Below, one piece after another: positions 52,391 to 62,468 of a stretch of DNA of 64,000 bases. A program made the translations under genes and the position numbers. The notes beneath the pieces are model-generated. The model saw only the letters and a program-made list of their open reading frames with translations. It ran no database searches and was not told the origin of the DNA. This stretch comes from Rhodococcus jostii NBRC 16295 (GTDB lineage Bacteria; Actinomycetota; Actinomycetes; Mycobacteriales; Mycobacteriaceae). The first letter of the stretch is position 1. Every line of letters begins with the position of its first letter. The DNA is taken from NCBI RefSeq assembly GCF_001894825.1, contig NZ_BCWY01000032.1, forward strand, positions 35,934-99,933, written 5' to 3'.

Positions 52391-53023
52391 CTAGTGTCCG
52401 CCGCCCTCGGCTTCGGTGCCCGCCGACTTGTCGGACACGTGGCGCTCGGTCTCGTGGCCCGCGTCGACGGGAACGGACACGGTGACGTCGCCGGCCTTCT
52501 CGAACGCGAACGTGACGGGGAAGGTGAGGCCCGGGCGGACGCCTTCCTTGAGGTTGTTCAGTGTGACGAGGACGACGTCGGTCGGGGCGTCGGCGTTCTC
52601 GTCCGTCTGACCCGTGGCCTCGGCGCTCTCGGCGGCGTCCTCGCCCGGCAGGCCGGCGACGAGCGCGGTCTGCGGCGCGATCTCCAGTCCGCCCGTCTTG
52701 TCGCCGAGGGTGACGGACTGTGCGAAGTCGGTGCTGATCCGGGTCAGCTTGTCCGGGGTGTCTTCGTTGTTGTTGATCGCGGTGAACGCGAGGACGGCGT
52801 TGCCGCCCGGCTCGAGGCTGTACTCGGCGGAGTTGGGGTAGACCACGTGCACGTTGCGCAGGGCGATCGAATCGAGGTTCGCGCTGTTGCCGTTGACTGC
52901 GGCGACCTGACTCGACGTCTGGGTGATCTGGCCCGCACTGCATGCGGACAGCACGAGGGCTGCGCCGGCAGCGAGAGCGACGGCGGTAGCGACTCGGCGA
53001 GTCGACTTGTCGAGAGCAGTCAC
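52391..53023 (-). CDS. lpqE: conserved lipoprotein LpqE
   Basis: This 210-residue lipoprotein has a signal peptide with lipobox LSAC (Cys28), then a beta-rich domain. It lies between radA and carD as in mycobacteria. The function is unknown; related proteins have been linked to metal (copper) binding but no His/Met cluster is evident here. GTG 53023 is preceded by GGAGGA at 6 nt. It is divergent from carD. Confidence 0.88.
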   Translation of the reverse strand: MTALDKSTRRVATAVALAAGAALVLSACSAGQITQTSSQVAAVNGNSANLDSIALRNVHVVYPNSAEYSLEPGGNAVLAFTAINNNEDTPDKLTRISTDFAQSVTLGDKTGGLEIAPQTALVAGLPGEDAAESAEATGQTDENADAPTDVVLVTLNNLKEGVRPGLTFPVTFAFEKAGDVTVSVPVDAGHETERHVSDKSAGTEAEGGGH

Positions 53024-53256
53024 GAGTTGTCCTCCGGTGTCAGGTTCGCACTTCAACTAGGCAGAGTAGTAGTTCGCCCGCGTGGCCTGCTCGCTGGGTA
53101 GTCACAATGGTTGTCTGCGTGCGGTTTCGGCGCTGGAGAACCGCCCGATCGGGGTGTCCGGAATGCACGTATCAGAAGCCCTGTCAACCCCTACGGTCAG
53201 GCAACGATGCCCCTGACCTGCACCGTTGATGCGACCTGGATCCGGACACGTGTTAA

Positions 53257-53775
<519 letters not shown>

Positions 53776-53788
53776 ACAGTCGCGATCA

Positions 53789-54945
<1,157 letters not shown>

Positions 54946-54956
54946 GATCGCTGGTC

Positions 54957-56351
54957 GTGACCCTGCGCCTATTCGACACCGAGACGCGGGCCTTGCGTGA
55001 CTTCGTTCCGCTGGCCCCCGGACACGCATCGGTGTACCTGTGTGGCGCCACGGTGCAGGGCGACCCCCATATCGGTCACGTACGCAGCGGCGTCGCATTC
55101 GACGTGCTGCGGCGCTGGTTGCTCGCCCACGACTACGACGTGGCGTTCGTCCGCAACGTCACCGACATCGAAGACAAGATCCTGAACAAGGCCGCCGAGG
55201 CAGGCAGGCCGTGGTGGGAGTGGGCCGCCACGTTCGAGCGGGCGTTCACGTGGGCGTACCAGCAACTCGGTGTGCTGCCGCCGTCCGTCGAACCGCGGGC
55301 CACCGGGCACATCACGCAGATGGTCGAGATGATGCAGCGCCTCATCGACAACGGCCACGCGTACGCGGCAGGCGGTGACGTCTACTTCGACGTCCGCAGC
55401 TACCCCCAGTACGGCAGCCTGTCCGGGCACAAACTCGACGACGTGCACCAGGGCGAGAGCGCCGGGGAATGCAAGCGCGATCCCCGCGACTTCACGCTGT
55501 GGAAGGCGGAGAAGCCGGGTGAGCCGTCGTGGCCGACGCCGTGGGGCCGCGGCCGGCCGGGCTGGCACCTCGAGTGCTCCGCGATGGCCGAGTTCTATCT
55601 CGGGGCGGCGTTCGACATCCACTGCGGTGGCCTGGACCTGGTGTTCCCGCATCACGAGAACGAGATCGCGCAGGCCAAGTGCTCGGGCGACGCCTTCGCG
55701 CAGTACTGGTTGCACAACGGCTGGGTCACCATGGGTGGCGAGAAGATGTCGAAGTCGCTCGGCAACGTTCTGTCCGTGCCGAACGTGCTGAAAAAGGTTC
55801 GACCGCAAGAACTTCGGTACTACCTGGGCAGCGCCCACTACCGGTCGATGCTCGAGTACTCCGACACCGCGCTCGACGAGGGTGCCGCCGCGTACCGGCG
55901 CATCGAATCGTTCGTTCTCCGCACGCAGGAGCGGGCCGGTGAGGTGCCGATCGGTCGCTGGACGGAGGCGTTCGCGCGGGCGCTCGACGACGACCTCGCC
56001 GTCCCGGCCGCGCTCGCCGAGGTGCACGGCAAGGTCCGCGAGGGCAACATCGCGCTCGACGGCGGAGATCTCGACGGTGCGCGAGCGATCGCGTCGCAGG
56101 TTCGGGCCATGCTGTCGATCCTCGGCGTTGACCCGCTGGACGAGCATTGGACTCAGGAGACCGCGGATGCGTCCGCGGCAACCGATGCCCTGGACGTTCT
56201 GGTCCGGGCCGAACTCGAGCGCAGGCAGAGTGCCCGCGCCGAGAAGAACTGGGCTGTGGCCGACGAGGTGCGTGACCGTCTCATCCGGGCGGGCATCGAG
56301 GTCACCGATACCCCCAACGGGCCCGAGTGGTCTCTCAAGGCAGGACAGTAG
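54957..56351 (+). CDS. cysS: cysteinyl-tRNA synthetase
   Basis: This 464-residue class I synthetase charges tRNA(Cys). Zinc ligand Cys29, HIGH (38-41) and KMSKS (263-267) are present, as is [13 protein letters not shown] with a further zinc Cys. Start GTG 54957 has TAGGAT about 9 nt upstream in the ispF end, so an internal leaderless promoter is possible. rlmB follows at 2 nt. Confidence 0.96.
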   Translation: MTLRLFDTETRALRDFVPLAPGHASVYLCGATVQGDPHIGHVRSGVAFDVLRRWLLAHDYDVAFVRNVTDIEDKILNKAAEAGRPWWEWAATFERAFTWAYQQLGVLPPSVEPRATGHITQMVEMMQRLIDNGHAYAAGGDVYFDVRSYPQYGSLSGHKLDDVHQGESAGECKRDPRDFTLWKAEKPGEPSWPTPWGRGRPGWHLECSAMAEFYLGAAFDIHCGGLDLVFPHHENEIAQAKCSGDAFAQYWLHNGWVTMGGEKMSKSLGNVLSVPNVLKKVRPQELRYYLGSAHYRSMLEYSDTALDEGAAAYRRIESFVLRTQERAGEVPIGRWTEAFARALDDDLAVPAALAEVHGKVREGNIALDGGDLDGARAIASQVRAMLSILGVDPLDEHWTQETADASAATDALDVLVRAELERRQSARAEKNWAVADEVRDRLIRAGIEVTDTPNGPEWSLKAGQ

Positions 56352-56353
56352 TA

Positions 56354-57322
56354 ATGGCTGGAAATTCGAGTAGGCGCGGAGCCATCCGCAAGGCCGGTAC
56401 GAAGAAGGGGCAGGTCGCCGGTTCCGGCGGCCAGCGCCGCAAGGGGCTGGAAGGGCGCGGTGCCACGCCGCCCGCGGAGGCCCGCACCAAGCACCCCGCC
56501 GCCAAGCGTGCCGCCCGCACGGCACGCGACGCCGAGAAGCAGCCCGGCCGCGGTCGTCAGACCGCAGGTCGCAAGGTTCTCGACGGTCCCGAGAACGTGC
56601 TGGGGCGTAACCCCGTCGTGGAGTGCCTGCGTGCCGGTGTCCCCGCGACCGCCCTGTACGTCGCGGTCGGGACCGAGAGCGACGACCGCCTGAAGGAATC
56701 CGTCCAGCGTGCGGCCGACGCAGGCATCTCCATTCTCGAGGTTCCCCGGACCGATCTCGACAGGCTCAGCGCCAACGGCATGCACCAGGGCATCGCGTTG
56801 CAGGTGCCGCCGTACCGCTACGCGCACCCCGACGACCTGATCGCCGAAGCGCGCAAGCATCAGGAGGCGCCGCTGCTCGTGGCGCTCGACAACATCACCG
56901 ACCCCCGCAACCTCGGTGCCGTCGTGCGTTCGGTGGCCGCGTTCGGTGGGCACGGCGTGGTCATCCCCGAGCGTCGCAGTGCGTCGGTCACGGCGGTGGC
57001 GTGGCGCACCAGTGCCGGCGCCGCAGCGCGTCTGCCGATCGCCCGCGCAACCAATCTCACTCGCACGCTGAAGGATTGGGCGTCCAAGGGTGTTCAGGTG
57101 GTCGGCCTCGACGCGGGTGGCGACACCACGCTCGACGAGTTCGACGGCAGCGGTCCGGTGGTCGTCGTGGTCGGCTCGGAGGGCAAGGGGCTGTCGCGTC
57201 TCGTCCGCGAGAACTGCGACGCCATCCTCAGCATCCCGATGGCAGGCCCCGTCGAATCGCTCAACGCGTCCGTTGCCGCGGGTGTCGTGCTCGCCGACAT
57301 CGCCCGTCGTCGCCGGAGCTAG
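56354..57322 (+). CDS. rlmB: 23S rRNA (guanosine-2'-O-)-methyltransferase RlmB
   Basis: This 322-residue SpoU-class methyltransferase has a long basic N-terminus (1-75, RNA-binding), a substrate-binding domain (about 78-155) and a knotted SPOUT domain with [25 protein letters not shown] and [13 protein letters not shown]. It methylates a guanosine of 23S rRNA or a tRNA. Paired with cysS as in mycobacteria. Confidence 0.93.
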   Translation: MAGNSSRRGAIRKAGTKKGQVAGSGGQRRKGLEGRGATPPAEARTKHPAAKRAARTARDAEKQPGRGRQTAGRKVLDGPENVLGRNPVVECLRAGVPATALYVAVGTESDDRLKESVQRAADAGISILEVPRTDLDRLSANGMHQGIALQVPPYRYAHPDDLIAEARKHQEAPLLVALDNITDPRNLGAVVRSVAAFGGHGVVIPERRSASVTAVAWRTSAGAAARLPIARATNLTRTLKDWASKGVQVVGLDAGGDTTLDEFDGSGPVVVVVGSEGKGLSRLVRENCDAILSIPMAGPVESLNASVAAGVVLADIARRRRS

Positions 57323-57334
57323 GTCCCGCCGCCC

Positions 57335-58216
57335 TCACCTCGGGATCGGCGCCGCCACCGCGCGGTGGAACCGGACCCGGTGTCCGGGCCGCAATTGTGC
57401 GGCCGTCGGCAGGTCGGCCTCGGCGACCACGGCGATCACCGGGTAGCCGCCCGTCACCGGGTGGTCGGCGAGAAACAGGATGGGCTGACCGTTCGGGGGC
57501 ACCTGCAGTGCGCCCGCGACCATGGCCTCGCTCGGCATCTCGTCTCTCACGGATCGGTGCAGCGCCCCCGGACCCTCGAGGCGCGCGCCCACCCGGTTGG
57601 TGTCGGAGCTGACCGTCCACGTCTCGCGGAGCAGGGCGTCGACGGATGCGGGGGTGAACCAGTCGTCCCGCGGTCCGAGCCGGACGCGCATCGTCAACGG
57701 ATCCTCGGGCGTGACGGGCGGGGGGATGATCTCGTCCGCCGGCCAGTCGCCTGCGTCCGCACCCACCAGCAGCCGATCGCCCTCCGCGACGGGATCGGGG
57801 CCGATCCCCGACAGCGTGTCGGTGGAACGGCTCCCCATCACCGCGGGCACGTCGAAACCCCCGCGGACGGCGAGGTAACTGCGGAGACCCTCCGACGCGA
57901 ACGCGATCTCCAGAAGGTCGCCGGCGTTGAGGTGCAGCATCGTGTAGTCGGGGCGGGATTTGGAATTGACGGTGACGGGGTTGCGGGCGCCCGTGACGGC
58001 GACGCTGACGGTTCCGGCCGCGCGCACCGCGAGCCCGCCGAGCGTGACCTCCAGTGTGGCTGCGTCGGAGGTGTTGCCCACCAACCTGTTTGCGCTGTCG
58101 TGCGCGTCTCTGTCGGCGGCGCCCGACTCGCCGACGCCGATCGACGCGTAACCGGGGCGACCACGATCCTGCACGGTGGTGAACGGTCCTGTGCGCACGA
58201 CCTCGAGCCAAGCCAT
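57335..58216 (-). CDS. biotin-dependent carboxyltransferase-like / 5-oxoprolinase subunit C family (KipA)
   Basis: This 293-residue KipA/PxpC domain protein starts LEVVRTGPFTTVQDRGRPGY and has GVGESGAADRDAHDSANRLVGN. PxpC with PxpA and PxpB cleaves 5-oxoproline; KipA also binds the KipI antikinase. No pxpA or pxpB partner is next to it, so it may function with distant subunits. It is convergent with rlmB, 12 bp away, and divergent from the ZIP-like gene. Confidence 0.82.
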   Translation of the reverse strand: MAWLEVVRTGPFTTVQDRGRPGYASIGVGESGAADRDAHDSANRLVGNTSDAATLEVTLGGLAVRAAGTVSVAVTGARNPVTVNSKSRPDYTMLHLNAGDLLEIAFASEGLRSYLAVRGGFDVPAVMGSRSTDTLSGIGPDPVAEGDRLLVGADAGDWPADEIIPPPVTPEDPLTMRVRLGPRDDWFTPASVDALLRETWTVSSDTNRVGARLEGPGALHRSVRDEMPSEAMVAGALQVPPNGQPILFLADHPVTGGYPVIAVVAEADLPTAAQLRPGHRVRFHRAVAAPIPR

Positions 58217-58262
58217 CGTTCGATTGTCCCGCATCCACCGGTCTCTGGATACGCTCTCGACC

Positions 58263-58952
58263 ATGTTGACCGCGACTCTCTACGGCCTCGGCACCGCCCT
58301 GCCCCTGCTGATCGGTGCCGTCATCGGGCTGCGCTACGACCTGCCGCGGCCGGTCCTCGCGGCTCTCATGGCATTCGGTGCGGGAACGATGGTGGCCGCC
58401 GTGTCCACCGAGTTGTTCCAGCCCGCGTTCGAGACCGAGGGGATCTGGACGGCGGGCGCGGCCCTGTTCGCCGGGGCGCTCGTCTACGTCGTCGCCGACC
58501 GGCTCATCGAGCAGAAACTCGGTGCGGCCGCTCTGGGCTGGGCGTTGATGCTCGGCGCGCTCCTCGACGGCGTCCCCGAGAACACCGCCCTCGGGGTGAC
58601 GATCAGTAGCGCGGGCGGGGTGGTCCTGCTCGTCGCCGTGGCGGTCGGGAACGTGCCGGAAGCGGTCGCGGGTGCGGCGTCCATGCGGTCGCAGCCGCAT
58701 TTCAGCCGCGGCCGCGCCCTGTCGGTGTGGACGGCCACCGCCGTCCTGCTGGTGCTGGTGGTGATCGCCGCCGACGCCGTGTCCGACACGATCTCCGACA
58801 GCGCCATCGCGACGGTCCAGGCTTTTGCCGGTGGCGCGACGATCGCCGTGCTCGCCGACTCGTTGATGCCCGAGGCCTACCGGGAGGGCGGGTGGTGGGT
58901 CGGGCTGTCGACCGCGCTCGGGTTCCTCGTCGCGTTCGGGCTCGGCGCGTAG
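58263..58952 (+). CDS. ZIP-family-like metal transporter
   Basis: This 229-residue protein has about eight hydrophobic segments. TM4 contains LLDGVPENTALGVT and TM5 GNVPEAVAGA, which correspond to the metal-site helices of ZIP carriers, with Asp/Glu in place of the usual His. Substrate is unknown. TACGCT lies about 7 nt before the ATG, suggesting a leaderless start. It is convergent with ald. Confidence 0.72.
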   Translation: MLTATLYGLGTALPLLIGAVIGLRYDLPRPVLAALMAFGAGTMVAAVSTELFQPAFETEGIWTAGAALFAGALVYVVADRLIEQKLGAAALGWALMLGALLDGVPENTALGVTISSAGGVVLLVAVAVGNVPEAVAGAASMRSQPHFSRGRALSVWTATAVLLVLVVIAADAVSDTISDSAIATVQAFAGGATIAVLADSLMPEAYREGGWWVGLSTALGFLVAFGLGA

Positions 58953-58959
58953 CGGTCGC

Positions 58960-60066
58960 TCAGGCGGGCAGCGTCGCGACCGTGTAGCCGTGCGCGGCAG
59001 CAACTTCCGCGGACAGCAGCTCTCCGTCGTGCGTGCTCAGTCCCTCGGCGAGGCCGGGGACGGTCGCGGTGGCGTCCTTCCAGCCCTTGTCGGCGAGGGC
59101 GACGACGTAGGGGAGGGTGGCGTTGGTGAGCGCGTAGGTGGAGGTGCGGGGAACGGCGCCGGGCATGTTCGCGACGCAGTAGAACACCGAGTCGTGGACC
59201 TGGTAGGTGGGTTCGGCGTGCGTGGTGGGCCGCGAGTCCTCGAAGCATCCGCCCTGGTCGATGGCGATGTCGACGAGTACCGAACCGGGCTTCATCCGCG
59301 AGACGAGGTTGTTGGAGACGAGGGTGGGGGCCTTCGCGCCGGGTACGAGGACGGCGCCGATGACCAGGTCGGCGTCGAGGACTGCCTGCTCGAGTTCGAG
59401 GGTGTTGGAGGTGATGGTCTTGACCTGGCCCTGGTAGAGGGCGTCGATCTCCCGCAGGCGGGCGATGGACAGGTCGAGGACGGTGACGTCGGCGTGCATG
59501 CCGTGGGCGACGGCGATCGCGTTCTTGCCGGAGACGCCGGCGCCGATGACGACGACCTTGGCGGGGCGCACGCCGGGGACGCCGCCCATGAGGACGCCGC
59601 GGCCGCCGCCCTGACGCATCAGGTGGTACGCGCCGGCCTGCGGGGCGAGTCGTCCGGCGACCTCGCTCATCGGTGCGAGCAGCGGGAGGGAGCCGTCGGC
59701 GGCGGTGACGGTCTCGTAGGCGATGGAGGTGGTCCTCGATGCGAGCAGGGCGTCGGTGCAGTCCTTGGAGGCGGCGAGGTGCAGGTAGGTGAACAGTACC
59801 TGGTCCTTGCGCAGTCGTGAATATTCCTCGGCGATGGGCTCTTTGACCTTCAGGAGCAGCTCGGCCGAACCCCACACCGCAACGGCGGACGAGAGGATCT
59901 GGGCGCCGGCCGCTTTGAAGTCCTCATCCGTGAAGGACGACCCGAGGCCTGCGCCGGATTCGATGATCACTTCGTGTCCGCGTTCGCTGAGTTCGTGGAC
60001 ACCGGCGGGGCTGATGGCCACGCGGTACTCGTGGTTCTTGATTTCGCGGGGGATGCCGATCTTCAT
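58960..60066 (-). CDS. ald: alanine dehydrogenase
   Basis: This 368-residue NAD enzyme deaminates alanine to pyruvate and, in reverse, regenerates NAD in hypoxia. Lys75 and His96 match the catalytic residues of the family (numbered 74 and 95 elsewhere), and [13 protein letters not shown] binds NAD. It is divergent from an Lrp-type regulator, which likely controls it. Confidence 0.95.
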   Translation of the reverse strand: MKIGIPREIKNHEYRVAISPAGVHELSERGHEVIIESGAGLGSSFTDEDFKAAGAQILSSAVAVWGSAELLLKVKEPIAEEYSRLRKDQVLFTYLHLAASKDCTDALLASRTTSIAYETVTAADGSLPLLAPMSEVAGRLAPQAGAYHLMRQGGGRGVLMGGVPGVRPAKVVVIGAGVSGKNAIAVAHGMHADVTVLDLSIARLREIDALYQGQVKTITSNTLELEQAVLDADLVIGAVLVPGAKAPTLVSNNLVSRMKPGSVLVDIAIDQGGCFEDSRPTTHAEPTYQVHDSVFYCVANMPGAVPRTSTYALTNATLPYVVALADKGWKDATATVPGLAEGLSTHDGELLSAEVAAAHGYTVATLPA

Positions 60067-60092
60067 GAGAACTCCGTGCTGTTGGAAATTCG

Positions 60093-60108
60093 ATTGGTAG
60101 GCACCAAT
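60093..60108. promoter_or_regulatory. inverted repeat between ald and the Lrp gene
   Basis: ATTGGT (60093-60098) and ACCAAT (60103-60108) with a 4-nt spacer. It is centred 35 nt before ald and 60 before the regulator. Binding by the Lrp protein is inferred. Confidence 0.5.
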
Positions 60109-60159
60109 GGTGAAGAAAGCGATCCTCCATGCCAACAGTTGTGAAGATAATTCTCTATC

Positions 60160-60693
60160 ATGGGGGTCATGGCTCGCGACTATTCGGAAGCACTCACTGT
60201 GGGGCGGCTCACACCGAAGGATGTTCGGCCCGCCGTCCACCTCGACGACGTTGACCGGATTCTGCTCGATCAGTTGTCCCGGGACGCGCGGACGCCGAAC
60301 AATGCGCTGGCCGCGATGGCGGGAATTGCGCCGTCGACGTGCCTCGGCCGGGTGCGCTCACTGGTCGAACGCGGCGTCATCCGCGGATTCCACGCCGACA
60401 TCGATCCGGCGACTCTGGGGCGCGATCTGCAGGCGATGATCGCAGTTCGCGTGCAGGCCAGCGCAAGACAGCACCTGGGCAAGTTGTCGCAGCAGCTCGC
60501 CCTGCTGGAGCAGGTGCTGAACGTGTACTTCATCGCGGGCGCGGACGACTATCTCATCCACGTGGCGACGTCGAGCAGCGAGGAGTTGCGGCGCTTCGTT
60601 CTCGACCACCTGAGCGCCCACCCGGCGGTGGCCTCGACCGAGACGATCCTCATCTTCGAGCATGTCCGGCCTCGTGGTGGCTCCGCCCCGTGA
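60160..60693 (+). CDS. Lrp/AsnC family regulator, AldR-like
   Basis: This 177-residue protein has an N-terminal helix-turn-helix (about 30-75) and a C-terminal RAM ligand-binding domain. It is divergent from ald, as with mycobacterial AldR, which activates or represses ald according to alanine. GATAAT lies 8 nt before the ATG, so the start at 60160 may be leaderless; the ATG at 60169 is an alternative. The stop lies inside the terminator palindrome. Confidence 0.9.
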   Translation: MGVMARDYSEALTVGRLTPKDVRPAVHLDDVDRILLDQLSRDARTPNNALAAMAGIAPSTCLGRVRSLVERGVIRGFHADIDPATLGRDLQAMIAVRVQASARQHLGKLSQQLALLEQVLNVYFIAGADDYLIHVATSSSEELRRFVLDHLSAHPAVASTETILIFEHVRPRGGSAP

Positions 60694-60732
60694 GTACTTG
60701 TTAACCGCGGGCGGTTAACAAGTACTCACGGG
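60687..60732. terminator. perfect 22-bp palindrome carrying both convergent stop codons
   Basis: Arms 60687-60708 and 60711-60732 are perfect inverted copies with 2 nt between. The Lrp TGA (60691-60693) and the PucR TGA (60726-60728) occupy equivalent positions. It can terminate transcripts from both sides; the last residue codon is CCG in both genes. Confidence 0.8.
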
Positions 60733-62333
60733 CGGCGGAGGCGCAGATCGAGGATCAGCATGGCCGTGTGCAGCGACGTCCGGGACTCGGCGTCGTCGAG
60801 GTCGACGCCGAGCAGTCGCTGGATCGTCGCGAGCTTCGCGTACAGCGTGGGCCTCGACAGGTGGAGTTGCTTCGCGAGTTCCGTCTTGTTGCCGCCGAGT
60901 TCGAGGAACTTGCGGAGGACGTCGAAGTTGTCGCCGCCGTGGCGCGCCCCATGTTCCAGCAGTCCGCGGAGTTCGGTCTCCGCGAAGGCCTGCACCCGCG
61001 GATCGGTGCGGATGAGGGCGAGCAGACCGCGCAACCGGATGTCGGCCGCACGGTGAAAGACCTTGTCGCCCGGTGGCAGCGACAGCGCGACCTCGGCGAT
61101 GTGAGCGGATTCCGCCAGGCCGCCGGCGGCGTCCAGCAACCGGGTCGATTCGGGACCGACGCCGATGGCGGCGTGCAGGACGCCGTCGAGTCGAGTGAGC
61201 GCGGCACGTATCGCCGCGCACAGTTCGTGGAGCGCGTCGGGTGTGGACGCCGGCGGGTGGGACAGCAGCAGGTCGATCTGGCCGGCGCGCCGGTTCGCGG
61301 TGAGGGCCGTCTGCCGCGACGTCCGGACCGCGTGACGGACGGCGTCCAGCATCTGTACTCGGCGTCGCTGCGCCAGAACCTGGTCGGCGTTGGCGGTTTC
61401 GCTGACCCGCACGGTCATCGGCAGGTAGGTGAGGGCCGGGCGGAGGCCGAGTGCGTGGGCTCGGGCGGTCGCCTCGGCTTCGTCCTGGATGCGTCCGCGC
61501 CGGAGTTCGTCGATCAGTCCGCTCTGGGCCTGCTGCTCGAGCGCGGTCCGGTCCTGCTCGACCATCCGGTTCAGTGCGAGCGCCTGCGCGGCACGCTCGA
61601 GGGTCATCCGCGCCCGACCCTCGGCGGCGACCGGGCGCGGGGCGACGAGCCGTCCCCATTCCTGCCGATGGGCGCCGACGGGCGTGGTGGTCCACGACTC
61701 CGGGCCGTCGACGGCGGTCTGGTGCGACACGGGGGTCAGCCGGGACCGGCGTTCCCATTCGGCGAGGAGGTCCGCCGCCGCCGTTCCCTGCGCCGCGACG
61801 GCCAGCACCTGCCGGTTGAGATCTTCGAGGACGATCGGTGCGCCGAGCATGCCGGCCGCGGCGTCGACGATCTCGCCGAGCGACGCCCGCTTCATGCTCA
61901 GGTCGGTGAAGACCTCATGGGCGTGCCGCGCGAAGGCGACCTCGTCGTACTGCTCCGCGACGATCGACCGGTGTACTTCCTCGGTGACCTCGACGAACCG
62001 AATCTGGCGGTGCAGTGCGATGACGGGGAACGACAGCCTGTCGGCGGCGTGCGCTACCCCGTCCGGCACGGCGTCGACGTGGACGCCGAGTTCGACGACG
62101 AGACCGGCTGCACCCGCCGTGGCGAGGCCTTCCAGGTAAGAGGTGGGGTTTTCGGCGAGGGGTTGGCCCGTGGTGAGGACGAGTTCGCCGCCCTGCAGGA
62201 GGTTCGACAGGTCGGGAAGATCGCTGACGTGCACCCACCGCACCGGCCTGTCGAGCGGTCCGCCGCCGATCACCTCGGGCAGTCCGGACCGGACGACCGG
62301 AAGCGCCAGGATGTCCACGATGGTGGGCTGCAT
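60726..62333 (-). CDS. PucR family transcriptional regulator
   Basis: This 535-residue protein has an N-terminal PucR ligand domain (1-130), a GGDEF-like or CdaR-type middle domain (about 280-420) and a C-terminal helix-turn-helix (about 470-520; LGGNKTELAKQLHLSRPTLY). PucR proteins control purine or amino-acid catabolism. Divergence from mmsA suggests it governs that gene; the effector is unknown. Confidence 0.88.
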   Translation of the reverse strand: MQPTIVDILALPVVRSGLPEVIGGGPLDRPVRWVHVSDLPDLSNLLQGGELVLTTGQPLAENPTSYLEGLATAGAAGLVVELGVHVDAVPDGVAHAADRLSFPVIALHRQIRFVEVTEEVHRSIVAEQYDEVAFARHAHEVFTDLSMKRASLGEIVDAAAGMLGAPIVLEDLNRQVLAVAAQGTAAADLLAEWERRSRLTPVSHQTAVDGPESWTTTPVGAHRQEWGRLVAPRPVAAEGRARMTLERAAQALALNRMVEQDRTALEQQAQSGLIDELRRGRIQDEAEATARAHALGLRPALTYLPMTVRVSETANADQVLAQRRRVQMLDAVRHAVRTSRQTALTANRRAGQIDLLLSHPPASTPDALHELCAAIRAALTRLDGVLHAAIGVGPESTRLLDAAGGLAESAHIAEVALSLPPGDKVFHRAADIRLRGLLALIRTDPRVQAFAETELRGLLEHGARHGGDNFDVLRKFLELGGNKTELAKQLHLSRPTLYAKLATIQRLLGVDLDDAESRTSLHTAMLILDLRLRRP

Positions 62334-62468
62334 TTACGCAGTGTAAAACAGCGACCGGATTGATTGACAGATCGTCGGGCTCCGGGAGGTGTTACGCGGA
62401 CCAGAGTGAAGGCATCGCACTTCGCGCGGAGTTCCCGCGTATCGGCTCTCTCGTAAGGAATCGACTTC

